Positions 46,893 through 56,987 of a DNA stretch of 64,000 bases are shown here, one piece after another. Below the pieces are notes generated by a model that saw only the letters and a list, made by a program, of their open reading frames with translations, made no database searches and had not been told where the DNA came from. The position numbers and the translations under genes were made by a program. Location of the stretch: positions 77,813 to 141,812 of the forward strand of contig CAZNPH010000007.1 in the NCBI GenBank assembly GCA_964574985.1, given 5' to 3'. The first letter of the stretch is position 1; each line of letters starts with the position of its first letter. This stretch comes from CAZNPH01 sp964574985. GTDB taxonomy: Bacteria; Bacteroidota; Bacteroidia; Bacteroidales; SM23-62.

Positions 46893-48833
46893 ATGAAAAA
46901 ATCCATTCTCACTTTCCTCATTTTCTCTTTCCTGCTGTCAATTGCTGCATCCGCCAGGGAATACCACGTATCTGTAAATGGAAATGATTCCAATGACGGG
47001 TCTGCACCGAACCCTTTCCGGACAATATCCCATGCATCCGTGAAAGCATTTCCGGGAGATGTGATCATCGTGCATCAAGGCACCTACCGGGAACGCATCG
47101 ATCCGCCCCGGGGCGGCGGATCGGATACCCGGAGGATCGTTTACAAGGCGGGCGAAGGCGAGGATGTTCACATCAAGGGATCGGAAGTGATCAACGGATG
47201 GGAAAAGTTCAGCGGCAACGTCTGGAAAGTGACTCTTCCCAATGCTTTTTTCGGAGATTACAATCCGTACAAAGACATCATCGTGGGCGACTGGTTCAAT
47301 GACCACGGAAGGGACCACCACACCGGACAGGTGTACCTCAACGGCAAGGCCATGTATGAAACGGGTATTCTGCAAAAAGTACTGGATCCTGAACCCTTTC
47401 CTGACAGCAGAAACAGGGAAGCCTCGGTCTGTACATGGTATTGCGAAGCGGATGAGGGTCATACATACATATATGCCAATTTCCAGGGCAAAAATCCCAA
47501 CCGGGAGCTGGTGGAAATCAATGTGAGAAAAAGCTGTTTCTACCCCAGTGAGCCCGGAAAAAATTATATTACCGTCAAAGGTTTCCGGATGAGCCAGACC
47601 GCAACACAATGGGCCCCGCCAACGGCTGGGCAGGTCGGACTGATCGGCACCCACTGGAGCAAGGGGTGGATCATTGAAGATAATGTGATCAGCGATTCCA
47701 GGTGCACCGGGATCACCCTGGGCAAGGACCGGAAAACCGGGCACAACGTATGGCTGAACAATCCCTGTAAAGGAGGTGCGACTCACTACAACGAAGTGAT
47801 TTTCAGAGCACTGGACATTGGCTGGTCCAGAGAGACCATCGGATCCCACACCGTCAGGAACAACACCATTTTCAACTGTGAACAGGCCGGGATCGTGGGG
47901 AGCATGGGAGCCGTTTTCAGCCGGATCACCGGGAACCACATACATGACATCTGGACTCAGAGATTGTTCTCAGGGGCCGAGATCGCCGGCATCAAGATCC
48001 ATGCATCCATCGACATGTTGATCGAAGGCAATTGCATACACAACACAGGCAGGGGCATATGGATCGACTGGATGGCCCAGGGCACTCGCATCACCCGCAA
48101 TCTGTTGTTCGACAATACCACAGACGATATTTTTTCAGAGATGAACCACGGCCCTTATCTGATCGACAACAACATTTGCCTGTCACCGATCGGATTCAAA
48201 GATTTGTCCGAGGGAGGGGCCCTGGTCCACAATCTTTTCACCGGCCGGATCAGTTCCCTGCACAACCACGGTCCGCACCGCTATACCCCCTATCATATGC
48301 CTCATTCAACCAAAGTGGCCGGCTTGAAGAACATCGTGGTCGATGATTACCGGTTCTACAACAACATTTTCACAAAGGGAAAAGATTAAATCGATGACCC
48401 CGCGGAACCCTGGCAGGGACAATATGGGCACGGACTCCGGACATATTACAACCATATGCACAAAAACAGCCAGTCCAAGCTTCCTTTGCAGGCGGGCGGC
48501 AATGTGTACCTCCACGGAGCAAGACCTTCGTCCATGGAACCCAATCATCTGGTGTTGGCGGACTTTGATCCGGAGGTCAGACTGGAGCAGGAGAACGGGC
48601 ATTTTTATCTTTCGTTCAGAATGCCCCCTACACTGGGCAAACCCGGCAATCCCCCGGTGACCACACGGTTGCTGGGCAAAGCCAGGGTACCGGAACTCCC
48701 CTGGGAAAATCCGGACGGCACCTCCCTGAGGGTCAATACCGACTACTTTGGCAAACCAAGGAATGAAGATGATCCCACACCCGGACCCTTTGCAGAACGC
48801 GGTCAGGGGGAGGTCAGACTCAGGGTATGGTGA
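46893..48833 (+). pseudogene. Secreted right-handed beta-helix protein, split by an in-frame stop
   Basis: The first part (498 codons) has a signal peptide (MKKSILTFLIFSFLLSIAASA), a DUF1565-like opening (YHVSVNGNDSNDGSAPNPFRTIS) and parallel beta-helix repeats with NxI turns (ITGNHIHDIWT, LIEGNCIHNTGRG, ITRNLLFDN). TAA at 48387-48389 interrupts it, but the same frame goes on without another stop for 147 more codons (WQGQYGHGLRTYYNHMHKN... GQGEVRLRVW) to TGA at 48831. The downstream part keeps coding character and looks like the family's normal C-terminus. A single nonsense change, or a sequencing error, is indicated. Polysaccharide lyase or GH141-like activity is possible but unproven. Confidence 0.8.
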
Positions 48834-48870
48834 TATTTCTGTTTGTGGCGAAAAATAACAACGTACGGAA

Positions 48871-51800
48871 ATGAAAAGAAGGGCATTCATTGCAACCACC
48901 GCATTCAGCATGGCTTATCTGGGAACTTCAGCATACTGTATTCCCCGGGATAAGAAAAGAAATGCCCAAACCGGCCGGCAGGCCGGCAGAAAATCAAGCC
49001 GCTCTCCTGATAACCTGCCTGAATATGTCCGTGAATCGCCCCGGGATATCCCTTTGGTGGACAAGGTGGATGTATTGGTTGCCGGGGGCACCACCGCCGC
49101 GGTTACCGCTGCAACAGCTGCAGCCCGAAAGGGGGCAAATGTATTTCTTATTGCGCCCAAACCATACCTGGGGGAGGATATGTGCACCACGCTCCGCCTG
49201 CAACTTGAATTGGATGAACAACCTGATTCCCATATCGGCAAAAGCATATTCGGTCATAAGAAAACCACCACCCCGCTCAGGGTAAAAAAAGTGCTGGAAG
49301 ATACTTTGCTCCGGTCCGGAAAATCCGGAGTGCGTTTCATCCTGGCCAGCCATATCACCGAGATTCTCCATGATGCATCCGGAAAACCTGCCGGGGTGGT
49401 CATGGTCAACCGGGCGGGAAGACAAGCCGTCATTGCCAAAACCATCATTGACGCAACTGACCGTGCTGCAGTGGCGGAAATGGCCGGTGCCGGGCGCCAT
49501 CCATGGCCCGGCGGGAATATGCATTTCAGCCGGACCGTACTGATGCCATCGGGTGATCAGGGTTTCGATATCACGGAACACAGACTCGAACTGCCCATGC
49601 CCGATAACAGCATCTCATCCTTTGCATGCGCAGAACTATCAGCCCGGGAAAAGACATACCGGCAGGGGCAACTGCGGTCTTCCGAATCTTTGTTTCATGT
49701 ACCCCCTGATCCCGTCATCTGCAATAAAACAGCCGGGGAATGGAAAAGCGGAGCCCTCCCCGACCAGGAACATTTCCGGCCCCGGGGGTCCGGGCGGATC
49801 TATGTTCTTTCCGGCTGTGCGGACATTCCCCGCGACCAGGCTGCAATTCTTATGAAGCCCTGCGGAATGGTTAAAACCGGTGAACGCATCGGACAGGCAG
49901 CAGCCGTTGATGCGGAAAGATTGGCCGAACCTGAAGGGACATTTGTTTATACCCGCAAAAACGATCATGAATACCCGGGAGACATCACGGAAGTACTCCG
50001 GGGATTGCGGCCCACGGACCGGAATTTACCCCTTGTGTATTCAAACGGACTCCGGTTGCCGGTTTTCGGCCGGTATGATGTATTGGTGGTCGGGGGCGGA
50101 ACATCCGGTGCGTCCGCCGCGATCGGCGCCGCAAGAAGCGGGGCAGGGACTCTGGTTGTCGAATATCTGGAAGGACTGGGCGGGATCGGAACCCTTGGCC
50201 TGATCACCCGGCCATATCACGGACGCAAAGCAGGGTTCTCGGGAGAAGTTCCTTTCATTGAAGATCCTGCCATATACAATATTGAGGATAAAATGGAATG
50301 GTACCGTGCACAGGTAAAAGGGGCCGGAGCAGATATCTGGCTGGGCGTGATGGGCTGCGGTACATATGTGGAAAAAGGCCGGGTAAAGGGAGCGGTTATT
50401 TCCACACCCCAGCACCGCGGGGTCATTCTGGCCAATACGGTCATCGATGCCACCAGCAACGGGGATATGGCAGTGGCAGCAGGTGCCGGCCACATGTACG
50501 GCGGCAATGAAGAGCACATTGCCTTGCAGGGGACCGGTCTTCCGCCGAGGCCCCTTTTCAGGCATTATATGAATACCGATTACCTGCTGGTGGATGAATC
50601 GGACATGACCGATGTCACCAGGGCATTTGCGGGCGCCAGGAAAACCATGGATGAAATCAATTATGACTGTTGTACAATGATCGATAACCGGGAACGAAGG
50701 CGGATCAAAGGGGAACATGTTTTGAGCTACCTGGACCAGATACTGGAACGCACCCATCCTGACACCATTGTCCTTTCGGCAAGCGATTATGATTCACACG
50801 GTTACCCTGTCCGGGAATATTTTGCCCTGCTGCCACATGATGAAGAATCCCGTAAAAAAAACCATCCTGCCCCCGGCGGAACAAGCCATACGCCATATCG
50901 TTGCCTTTTGCCCGAAGGATTGGACGGTATTCTGGTAACCGGACTCGCCATCAGTATGGAACGGGATGCATCGGCCATGGTCAGGATGCAGTTCGACATG
51001 GCCAATCAGGGTTATGCTGCCGGGGTGGCTGCCGCCATGGCTGCAAAGAACGGGATTACCGTACGCGGGATTGATGTCAAAAAGCTGCAACGGCACCTGG
51101 TCGACAAGGGAAACCTTCCTGAGGAAGTGCTCAGCCATGAGGACTCTTTCCCTCTTGCCAAAGATGCCATACGGAATGCAGTCCGGGAATTCCCGGATGC
51201 AACAAATCCGGAAAGCGGGGGAAAACCGCTCGCCATAATTTTATCCCACCGTGAAACAGCACTCCCCATGCTGCAGGAAGCCTGGAAAGCCGCATCGGGA
51301 GTAAAAAGGCTCACCTATGCAAAGATCATGGGTATACTCGGGGACAAGGCGGTGGTTCCGGAACTGATCGATGCCGTAAACGGGATCAGGGAATGGGATG
51401 AAAAGATCCTGCAGGGAGGTATGGCGGAATATGCACATCTGCCCACTCCGAAAGATGCATTGATCCTTGCACTGGGCTATACGGGAGATTCCCGTGGATT
51501 GCCGGTACTTCGGGAGAAGCTGGAAATTCTTGATGCCCAGACCACCCTGTCTCACCACCGTTCGGTTGCTCTCGCACTGGAACACATCGGTCACCCGGAT
51601 GCTGCCCGGCCCATTGCAGACTTGCTTCAGAAACCCGGCATGCGTGGCCATGCAATGACAGGGATCGAACCTCTCTATGACAAGGTGAACGGTTCCATGG
51701 ATATGAGAAGAAGAACGGGACCTCTCAGGGAAATCCTTTATGCCCGTGTCCTGTACCGTTGCGGGGATTACAAGGGCCTGGGTGAAAAGATCCTGAAGGA

Positions 51801-51948
51801 ATACCTGGATGATGTACGCGGACTCCTGTCAAGGCATGCCCGGGCAGTGCTGGATGCAGGGGGGGAATACCGGCCAAAAATCTACTACGAAACCCCCATC
51901 ACCGGTCCGGCGGCAAGCCACTGTTCGAAGAGAAAAGATTTGTCATGA
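48871..51948 (+). CDS. Large FAD-dependent oxidoreductase with two Rossmann modules
   Basis: A 1025-residue protein. After a basic, hydrophobic N-terminus (MKRRAFIATTAFSMAYLG, weakly Tat-like) comes a first FAD module starting VDVLVAGGTTAAVTAATAAARKGANV (~residue 65). Its glycine motif is degenerate. A second module starts YDVLVVGGGTSGASAAIGAARSG (~400), with the intact GGGxxG and the GLGGIGT loop typical of the FAD_oxidored family. From ~800 to 1000 are helical HEAT-like units (MGILGDKAVVPELIDAV, ALGYTGDSRGLPVLREKL, ALEHIGHPDAARPIADLL). Substrate unknown; related enzymes are often encoded among glycan-degradation genes. Confidence 0.8.
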   Translation: MKRRAFIATTAFSMAYLGTSAYCIPRDKKRNAQTGRQAGRKSSRSPDNLPEYVRESPRDIPLVDKVDVLVAGGTTAAVTAATAAARKGANVFLIAPKPYLGEDMCTTLRLQLELDEQPDSHIGKSIFGHKKTTTPLRVKKVLEDTLLRSGKSGVRFILASHITEILHDASGKPAGVVMVNRAGRQAVIAKTIIDATDRAAVAEMAGAGRHPWPGGNMHFSRTVLMPSGDQGFDITEHRLELPMPDNSISSFACAELSAREKTYRQGQLRSSESLFHVPPDPVICNKTAGEWKSGALPDQEHFRPRGSGRIYVLSGCADIPRDQAAILMKPCGMVKTGERIGQAAAVDAERLAEPEGTFVYTRKNDHEYPGDITEVLRGLRPTDRNLPLVYSNGLRLPVFGRYDVLVVGGGTSGASAAIGAARSGAGTLVVEYLEGLGGIGTLGLITRPYHGRKAGFSGEVPFIEDPAIYNIEDKMEWYRAQVKGAGADIWLGVMGCGTYVEKGRVKGAVISTPQHRGVILANTVIDATSNGDMAVAAGAGHMYGGNEEHIALQGTGLPPRPLFRHYMNTDYLLVDESDMTDVTRAFAGARKTMDEINYDCCTMIDNRERRRIKGEHVLSYLDQILERTHPDTIVLSASDYDSHGYPVREYFALLPHDEESRKKNHPAPGGTSHTPYRCLLPEGLDGILVTGLAISMERDASAMVRMQFDMANQGYAAGVAAAMAAKNGITVRGIDVKKLQRHLVDKGNLPEEVLSHEDSFPLAKDAIRNAVREFPDATNPESGGKPLAIILSHRETALPMLQEAWKAASGVKRLTYAKIMGILGDKAVVPELIDAVNGIREWDEKILQGGMAEYAHLPTPKDALILALGYTGDSRGLPVLREKLEILDAQTTLSHHRSVALALEHIGHPDAARPIADLLQKPGMRGHAMTGIEPLYDKVNGSMDMRRRTGPLREILYARVLYRCGDYKGLGEKILKEYLDDVRGLLSRHARAVLDAGGEYRPKIYYETPITGPAASHCSKRKDLS

Positions 51949-52384
51949 AAATAAAAACCATCATCAAAAAATTCGATCATCGAATACCTGAATAAACAAG
52001 TAATCCCGGATGATCCCGGTATACTGGATGTCGGTTCCGGGTTGGCGGACAATTCGGACGGATCACATCCAACGTGCAATTCAACAGCAGGGATTGCTTC
52101 GGCAACTTCCATGAAATGAAAGTCTCCGGAGAGAAACAGCTTCTTGTGAACAAAAGGATACGATCACTGAGATTCTGAAAAAAACTGGCCGGAGCAAACC
52201 AAATGTCTGTCGATGCAGTGATCAGAACACAACAGGCAAAAAAGATCCACACACCCGAGAACAATATTCTGATCCTGAAAAAAATACGCCGGTAAAACAT
52301 CCTGTTACTTACCGGCCGGCCTTCCGCAATCAAATCTGCAGGGAGGGTAAGCGTTTTTACATTTTTGGATCTCAACCCGGCTGT
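51949..52384. pseudogene. Non-coding stretch with a possible gene remnant
   Basis: No complete gene is seen in these 436 bases. On the plus strand the frame 52047-52178 has coding look (GQFGRITSNVQFNSRDCFGN, later SGEKQLLVNKRIRSLRF, then TGA) but no start, and an adjacent frame reads DDPGILDVGSGLADNSDG. This suggests the end of a decayed gene of unknown family. A minus-strand frame at 51977-52375 has an unlikely composition and is not called. Confidence 0.4.
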
Positions 52385-53506
52385 TCAATCACCGAAGCTG
52401 GTGCCCACATTCCGGGCACTGATCACCCAGGGATGATCTGGCGGCACCAGTTTGAGCTTATAGACAATATCTTCAAGTGGTACCGGTTCGGTGGTTTCCC
52501 CGCGGGCTGCCACCATGATGCCAAATATCCCCTGATCGATATAATTCACCGCCGAAGTGCCCAGCCGTGTAGCCAGCAAACGATCCGCAGCCGAAGGAGT
52601 CCCTCCCCGCTGCAGATGCCCCAGAATGGTCACCCTCGCCTCCAGTCCGGTCAACTGCTGCAACTCCTCGGCCAGCAGCATGGTATTTCCCGAATGCTGG
52701 GCTTCCAGTTCCTTCAGGCGCCCCTTCAACTCCTTCCTTTTGTCCTTTTCTTTCTCTGCATCCAGTTCCTTTTCAATGGCATGGAATCCTCTGGCAAAGG
52801 ATTCCGATACCGCACCTTCCGCAACGGCAACTATGCTGAAGCGTTTTCCTTTCCGGCTGCGCTCCATGATGGATTCTGCAACCTTTCCGGTCTTGTAGGG
52901 GATCTCCGGGATCAGGATGACATCCGCTCCACCCGCAACACCCGCACCCAGTGCCAGCCAGCCTGCCTTGTGACCCATGATCTCCACCACAATGATTCTG
53001 TGATGGCTGTGTGCGGTACTGTGCAGGCGGTCGATCCCTTCCACGGCCACATGCAGGGCCGTATCGAATCCAAAGGTAATATCCGTCCCGGGCACATCGT
53101 TGTCAATGGTCTTGGGCAGGGTAACCACGTTGAGCCCCTTTTTGTGCAGCCTGAAGGCATTTTTCTGGGTTCCCCCGCCTCCCAGGCATACCAATGCATC
53201 CAGATGATGCTTGTGATAGTTCTCCACGATCACATCGGTCATATCCACGCTTTTCCCCCCCATGGGCATCTTGTGCGGTTTGTCCCGGCTGGTCCCGAGA
53301 ATTGTGCCCCCGACAGTAAGAATGCCTGAAAGCGAATCTTTTTCCAGCCTGATAAACCGGTTCTCAATCAGGCCCCGGAATCCATCCCTGAACCCGATGA
53401 CCTGTATGCCGTATTTTGTAGTGGCTGATTTTCCAATCCCCCGGATGGCAGGATTGAGTCCGGGACAATCTCCCCCGGAAGTGAGCAAACCTATGAATTT
53501 TGCCAT
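52385..53506 (-). CDS. pfkA: 6-phosphofructokinase, divergent active-site subtype
   Basis: Phosphorylates fructose 6-phosphate in glycolysis. The 373-residue protein has GLLTSGGDCPGLNPAIRG (nucleotide/PPi site), PKTIDNDVPGTDITFGFDTAL (with the catalytic aspartates), EIMGHKAGWLALGAGVAGGAD and LGHLQRGGTPSAADRLLATRLG. The donor loop reads LGGGGTQKNA: the Asp of the usual GGDG (ATP) or GGDD (PPi) loop is replaced by Gly. This resembles a separate clade, so the phosphoryl donor cannot be inferred safely. A ~40-residue charged helical insertion (EKELDAEKEKDKRKELKGR) is also unusual. Confidence 0.88.
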   Translation of the reverse strand: MAKFIGLLTSGGDCPGLNPAIRGIGKSATTKYGIQVIGFRDGFRGLIENRFIRLEKDSLSGILTVGGTILGTSRDKPHKMPMGGKSVDMTDVIVENYHKHHLDALVCLGGGGTQKNAFRLHKKGLNVVTLPKTIDNDVPGTDITFGFDTALHVAVEGIDRLHSTAHSHHRIIVVEIMGHKAGWLALGAGVAGGADVILIPEIPYKTGKVAESIMERSRKGKRFSIVAVAEGAVSESFARGFHAIEKELDAEKEKDKRKELKGRLKELEAQHSGNTMLLAEELQQLTGLEARVTILGHLQRGGTPSAADRLLATRLGTSAVNYIDQGIFGIMVAARGETTEPVPLEDIVYKLKLVPPDHPWVISARNVGTSFGD

Positions 53507-53700
53507 GGCTGATGTTTTTCAACGGAAAGTTAAAGATTTTTTAAGACAAGTAAATGGTTTTGGCATTTTTAGAACCCGGTTATCAACACCCAAAACCAGT
53601 CCTCATGAAATTTCTGAAATTGCTTCTCCACTTTTTTAAATAAAATTCCGGATTTATCGTTCTTCTTTCATACTTTCACACCCTGAAAGGTGTATAAAAT

Positions 53701-55218
53701 ATGAAAATCATCATTATGGACACCACGCTCCGGGATGGGGAACAGACCTCGGGCGTGTCATTTACCAGTACGGAAAAACTCAATATTGCCAAACTGCTTC
53801 TGGATGAACTGAATGTGGACCGGATCGAGGTTGCCTCTGCCCGTGTCTCCGAAGGGGAATACCAGGGGGCAAAGAAAATATTCGACTGGGCCGGAAAGCA
53901 TGATTATCTGGACCGTGTGGAAGTGCTCGGTTTTGTCGATGGCACCACTTCCCTTGAATGGATCAAAAAAGCAGGCGGCAAAGTGGTGAATCTGCTGACC
54001 AAGGGATCCAGGAAACACTGCGAGCACCAGCTTCGAAAAACCCCTGAACAACATATCGGAGACATCAAACAGGTGGCAAGATCGGCCGGGGACATGGGCA
54101 TCCGGGTAAATATCTACTTCGAAGACTGGTCAAACGGGATGCGCAATTCTCCCGATTATGTATATAAAATGCTGGATAGTCTCCGGGATGAAAAGATCGA
54201 CCGGTTCATGCTGCCCGACACCCTGGGCATATTGAATCACCGTGAGGTTTTTGACTTTTGCACTGATATGAAAACACGTTATCCCGGTTTAAAATTCGAC
54301 TTTCATGCACACAACGATTACGACCTGGCAGCGGGCAATGTGTTTTCTGCCATCAAGGCAGGCGTAACCGGCATCCATACCACCATCAACGGATTGGGGG
54401 AAAGAGCCGGCAATGTTCCTCTTTCCAGCGTGATCGGGATCATAAAGGATCATTTCGATCATGAAATGTCAGTACATGAAGAAAAGCTGTACATGGTCAG
54501 TAAGCTGGTTGAATCCTTTTCGGGCATTCGCATCCCGCACAACAAACCCCTGATCGGGGAAAATGTATTTACCCAGACCAGCGGGATCCATGCCGACGGA
54601 GACCAGAAAGATAATTTGTATTTCAATGAGTTGCTTCCGGAACGGTTTGGCCGGAAAAGACAATACGCCCTGGGCAAGATGTCGGGCAAGGCAAGCATCA
54701 TCAAGAATCTTGAGGAGCTGGGGATCAAGCTGAATAAAGATGAGATGAAACGGGTGATGAACCGGGTCATCGAACTGGGTGATAAGAAAGAAACCGTTAC
54801 CAAGGAAGACCTTCCATATATCATCTCCGACGTTCTCAGCAGGGGAAAAGTCGAGGAGAATATCCGCATTCGCAATTATTCACTTTCCATGGCAGCCGGA
54901 CTCCGGTCAGTGGCCACCCTGAGCATTGAAATAAACGGAAATATCCACGAAGAGACCGCCTCCGGCGATGGCCAGTACGATGCCTTTATGCAAGCGCTCT
55001 GGCGGATCTACAACCGGCTTGACAAGAAAAGGCCGGTCCTGAAGGACTATGTGGTGACCATACCCCCCGGGGGAAAGACAGACGCCCTGGTGGAATGTAT
55101 GATCACCTGGGATTACCACGGGAAAATCTTCAGGACACGCGGACTTGATTCGGACCAGACCGTAGCCGCCATCCAGTGCACCATCCGGATGCTGAACATC
55201 ATCGAAGCAATGGACTAA
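53701..55218 (+). CDS. Citramalate/2-isopropylmalate synthase-family enzyme
   Basis: A 505-residue Claisen-type acyltransferase. The HMGL-like barrel starts MDTTLRDGEQTSGVSFTSTEKL (acetyl-CoA/metal site Arg-Asp), with FHAHNDYDLAAGN for the metal His pair and INGLGERAGNVPLSSVIG. A C-terminal LeuA-type regulatory domain follows (TLSIEINGNIHEETASGDGQYDA). The block VDRIEVASARVSEGE and overall form resemble phylum members annotated as citramalate or isopropylmalate synthases. With no ilvA in the window, citramalate formation from pyruvate for isoleucine is possible; leucine synthesis is the alternative. Confidence 0.78.
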   Translation: MKIIIMDTTLRDGEQTSGVSFTSTEKLNIAKLLLDELNVDRIEVASARVSEGEYQGAKKIFDWAGKHDYLDRVEVLGFVDGTTSLEWIKKAGGKVVNLLTKGSRKHCEHQLRKTPEQHIGDIKQVARSAGDMGIRVNIYFEDWSNGMRNSPDYVYKMLDSLRDEKIDRFMLPDTLGILNHREVFDFCTDMKTRYPGLKFDFHAHNDYDLAAGNVFSAIKAGVTGIHTTINGLGERAGNVPLSSVIGIIKDHFDHEMSVHEEKLYMVSKLVESFSGIRIPHNKPLIGENVFTQTSGIHADGDQKDNLYFNELLPERFGRKRQYALGKMSGKASIIKNLEELGIKLNKDEMKRVMNRVIELGDKKETVTKEDLPYIISDVLSRGKVEENIRIRNYSLSMAAGLRSVATLSIEINGNIHEETASGDGQYDAFMQALWRIYNRLDKKRPVLKDYVVTIPPGGKTDALVECMITWDYHGKIFRTRGLDSDQTVAAIQCTIRMLNIIEAMD

Positions 55219-55235
55219 AAGCAGATATACAATTG

Positions 55236-56174
55236 TCAGACACGGAAAGCATTCTTTCGTATATTACGGGCGAAAGGAAAAGTCTGGGCCATTTTCTTTC
55301 TGATCCGGCAATGCCATGATGCGGAATATTTTTCCCACCTTCCGGCCGTTTTCCTGAAATTTTCCTGCCCTGTTAACCGGTACATGGCACGGAGCTGCGG
55401 AATATGCACATTGCGGTGATAATTATATGAAGCTATTTTCTTCTCCATATTGTAATAGGACCAGAAACCCGAATCATATTCCGGCAACGCGTTCACTAAA
55501 GTTTTAACACATTTGTTCCATACATCGCGGACGTCATCTGCACCGGAATGAATATAAAAATCCCGTATGCCCCAAATTGCAAAAATATATCCGTTCAATA
55601 TATGATTCGGTGGCATTATTGGTGCCTCTTCAAACCAGAGTCCGAATTTGTCTTCATTCCTAAAGCCATACGGTTCCCCCAGTGGAATGGCAAAACTGCT
55701 ATATACCTTATTGGCCATGTCTGCATAAGATCCTTTCTTTAAAAGTTCCGCAGCCCTGACAAATGCGGACAGGATATGCCCCTGGTACATGCCGGAGACC
55801 CAGTCTTTATCAGAGGAAAATGCGGGAATGGGGAAAGGAAAGGGATATAACAGGGCATCTCCGTGGCGGACCCCGTTTTCTTCAAGCCAGTTTACCTGTT
55901 TCCGGAATTGCTCCAGATGAGCGGAATCGCCGTTTTCAAGCCATAGGTCATAATATCCGATGGCACCCTGGGCAATCGGGCAGGGATGGTGAAAATATTC
56001 TCCGGTACCGGTATTTTCAAGCGATTTTTTGTCCAGCCTGAAAAGCCGGGCAAATTGATCTTTCCTGCGCACGATAACTCCCCGGTCATCGAGCAACAAC
56101 CGCTCATTGCCGGTAAAATTACCAAACCGTTTTTTGAAAATGTCTATCGGATATATGAATTGATCATGTCTCAT
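55236..56174 (-). CDS. D-glucuronyl C5-epimerase-family protein
   Basis: A 312-residue protein whose C-terminal half matches the C5-epim_C domain of glucuronyl C5-epimerases: PPNHILNGYIFAIWGIRDFY, the tyrosine-rich SGFWSYYNM, ASYNYHRNVHIPQLRAMYRLTG and a closing RWEKY. In animals this enzyme turns GlcA to IdoA in heparan sulfate. No signal peptide is seen, so it may act in the cytoplasm or be peripheral. The start overlaps the deacetylase stop by 4 bases, so the two are translationally coupled, with a sulfotransferase just upstream. The substrate is unknown; uronate-polymer modification is inferred from family and context. Confidence 0.82.
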   Translation of the reverse strand: MRHDQFIYPIDIFKKRFGNFTGNERLLLDDRGVIVRRKDQFARLFRLDKKSLENTGTGEYFHHPCPIAQGAIGYYDLWLENGDSAHLEQFRKQVNWLEENGVRHGDALLYPFPFPIPAFSSDKDWVSGMYQGHILSAFVRAAELLKKGSYADMANKVYSSFAIPLGEPYGFRNEDKFGLWFEEAPIMPPNHILNGYIFAIWGIRDFYIHSGADDVRDVWNKCVKTLVNALPEYDSGFWSYYNMEKKIASYNYHRNVHIPQLRAMYRLTGQENFRKTAGRWEKYSASWHCRIRKKMAQTFPFARNIRKNAFRV

Positions 56175-56977
56175 AAAATGATCATTTTCCCCGATTTTCG
56201 TATCACCGGAGGCAAATTCACCAGAAGATTGATATCATTCCAGCGGGCCAGGTCGAATACGTCGTCTCCTTTCCTTGCTTTTCCCCTTTTTGTTGCAACA
56301 GCACCCCTGTAACCTGATTTCCTGACCATCTCCTTTACGGTATCGTTCAGGTGACCGTACGGATAGCAGAAAGTGTTTATGGAAATGCCAAGGTGATCTT
56401 CAAGCAAACGCTTGCTCTCACTGACCTCCTTTTCGGCCTGTACAAGATCGCAATGAATCAGGGAGGTATGGGACAGCGTATGGCTGCCAAAATCTACCAG
56501 TGAAGACCGATGCATCTCAAGCACCTGATCTTTGTTCAGGAATTTTAACTCAATATCTCTGGATTGATCGAATTCTCCGGGCATTATTTTCTGCGGCACC
56601 GCACGGTTGTATGAAAAATACCGGGTGGTGCCCATATAGTCATAAATAAGAAAAATGGTAGCCTTCGCACCAAATTCTTTGAGCACCGGAAATGCATTAT
56701 GGTAATTGTCCTCATATCCGTCATCAAAAGTGATCCCGATGGATTTCTCCGGAAGACCGGCATTCCCGGAACACCATTCTATGATCTCGCCGAGGGAGAC
56801 AAAATGATACCCTCGCTGATCCAGATATTTGATCTGATCATGAAAAAAACGGGTATCCGGAACCGGGTCAATATGTTTGGGGGTATCATTGATCCTGTGG
56901 TAATACAGGATGGGTATCCGGTTCTTCCCCGTGAACCGGTCAATCGCCCTGATAATGTAAAGCATCCGTTTTTTCAT
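56171..56977 (-). CDS. Polysaccharide deacetylase (CE4 family)
   Basis: A 268-residue NodB-fold protein. The metal and catalytic motifs are intact: TFDDGYEDN (motif 1), SHTLSHTSL (motif 2, HxxxH metal ligands) and FCYPYG (motif 3). The early IPILYYHRIND block is typical of the bacterial CE4 branch acting on cell-surface polysaccharides. Standing between a sulfotransferase and a C5-epimerase, N-deacetylation of hexosamine residues is the natural inference. No clear signal peptide. Confidence 0.88.
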   Translation of the reverse strand: MKKRMLYIIRAIDRFTGKNRIPILYYHRINDTPKHIDPVPDTRFFHDQIKYLDQRGYHFVSLGEIIEWCSGNAGLPEKSIGITFDDGYEDNYHNAFPVLKEFGAKATIFLIYDYMGTTRYFSYNRAVPQKIMPGEFDQSRDIELKFLNKDQVLEMHRSSLVDFGSHTLSHTSLIHCDLVQAEKEVSESKRLLEDHLGISINTFCYPYGHLNDTVKEMVRKSGYRGAVATKRGKARKGDDVFDLARWNDINLLVNLPPVIRKSGKMIIL

Positions 56978-56987
56978 GCCAGCGGGG

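Noticed and set aside
51977..52375. 132-codon minus-strand frame
   Set aside because: Composition is rich in Cys, Phe and Arg with no family look, and it overlaps a more plausible plus-strand remnant.
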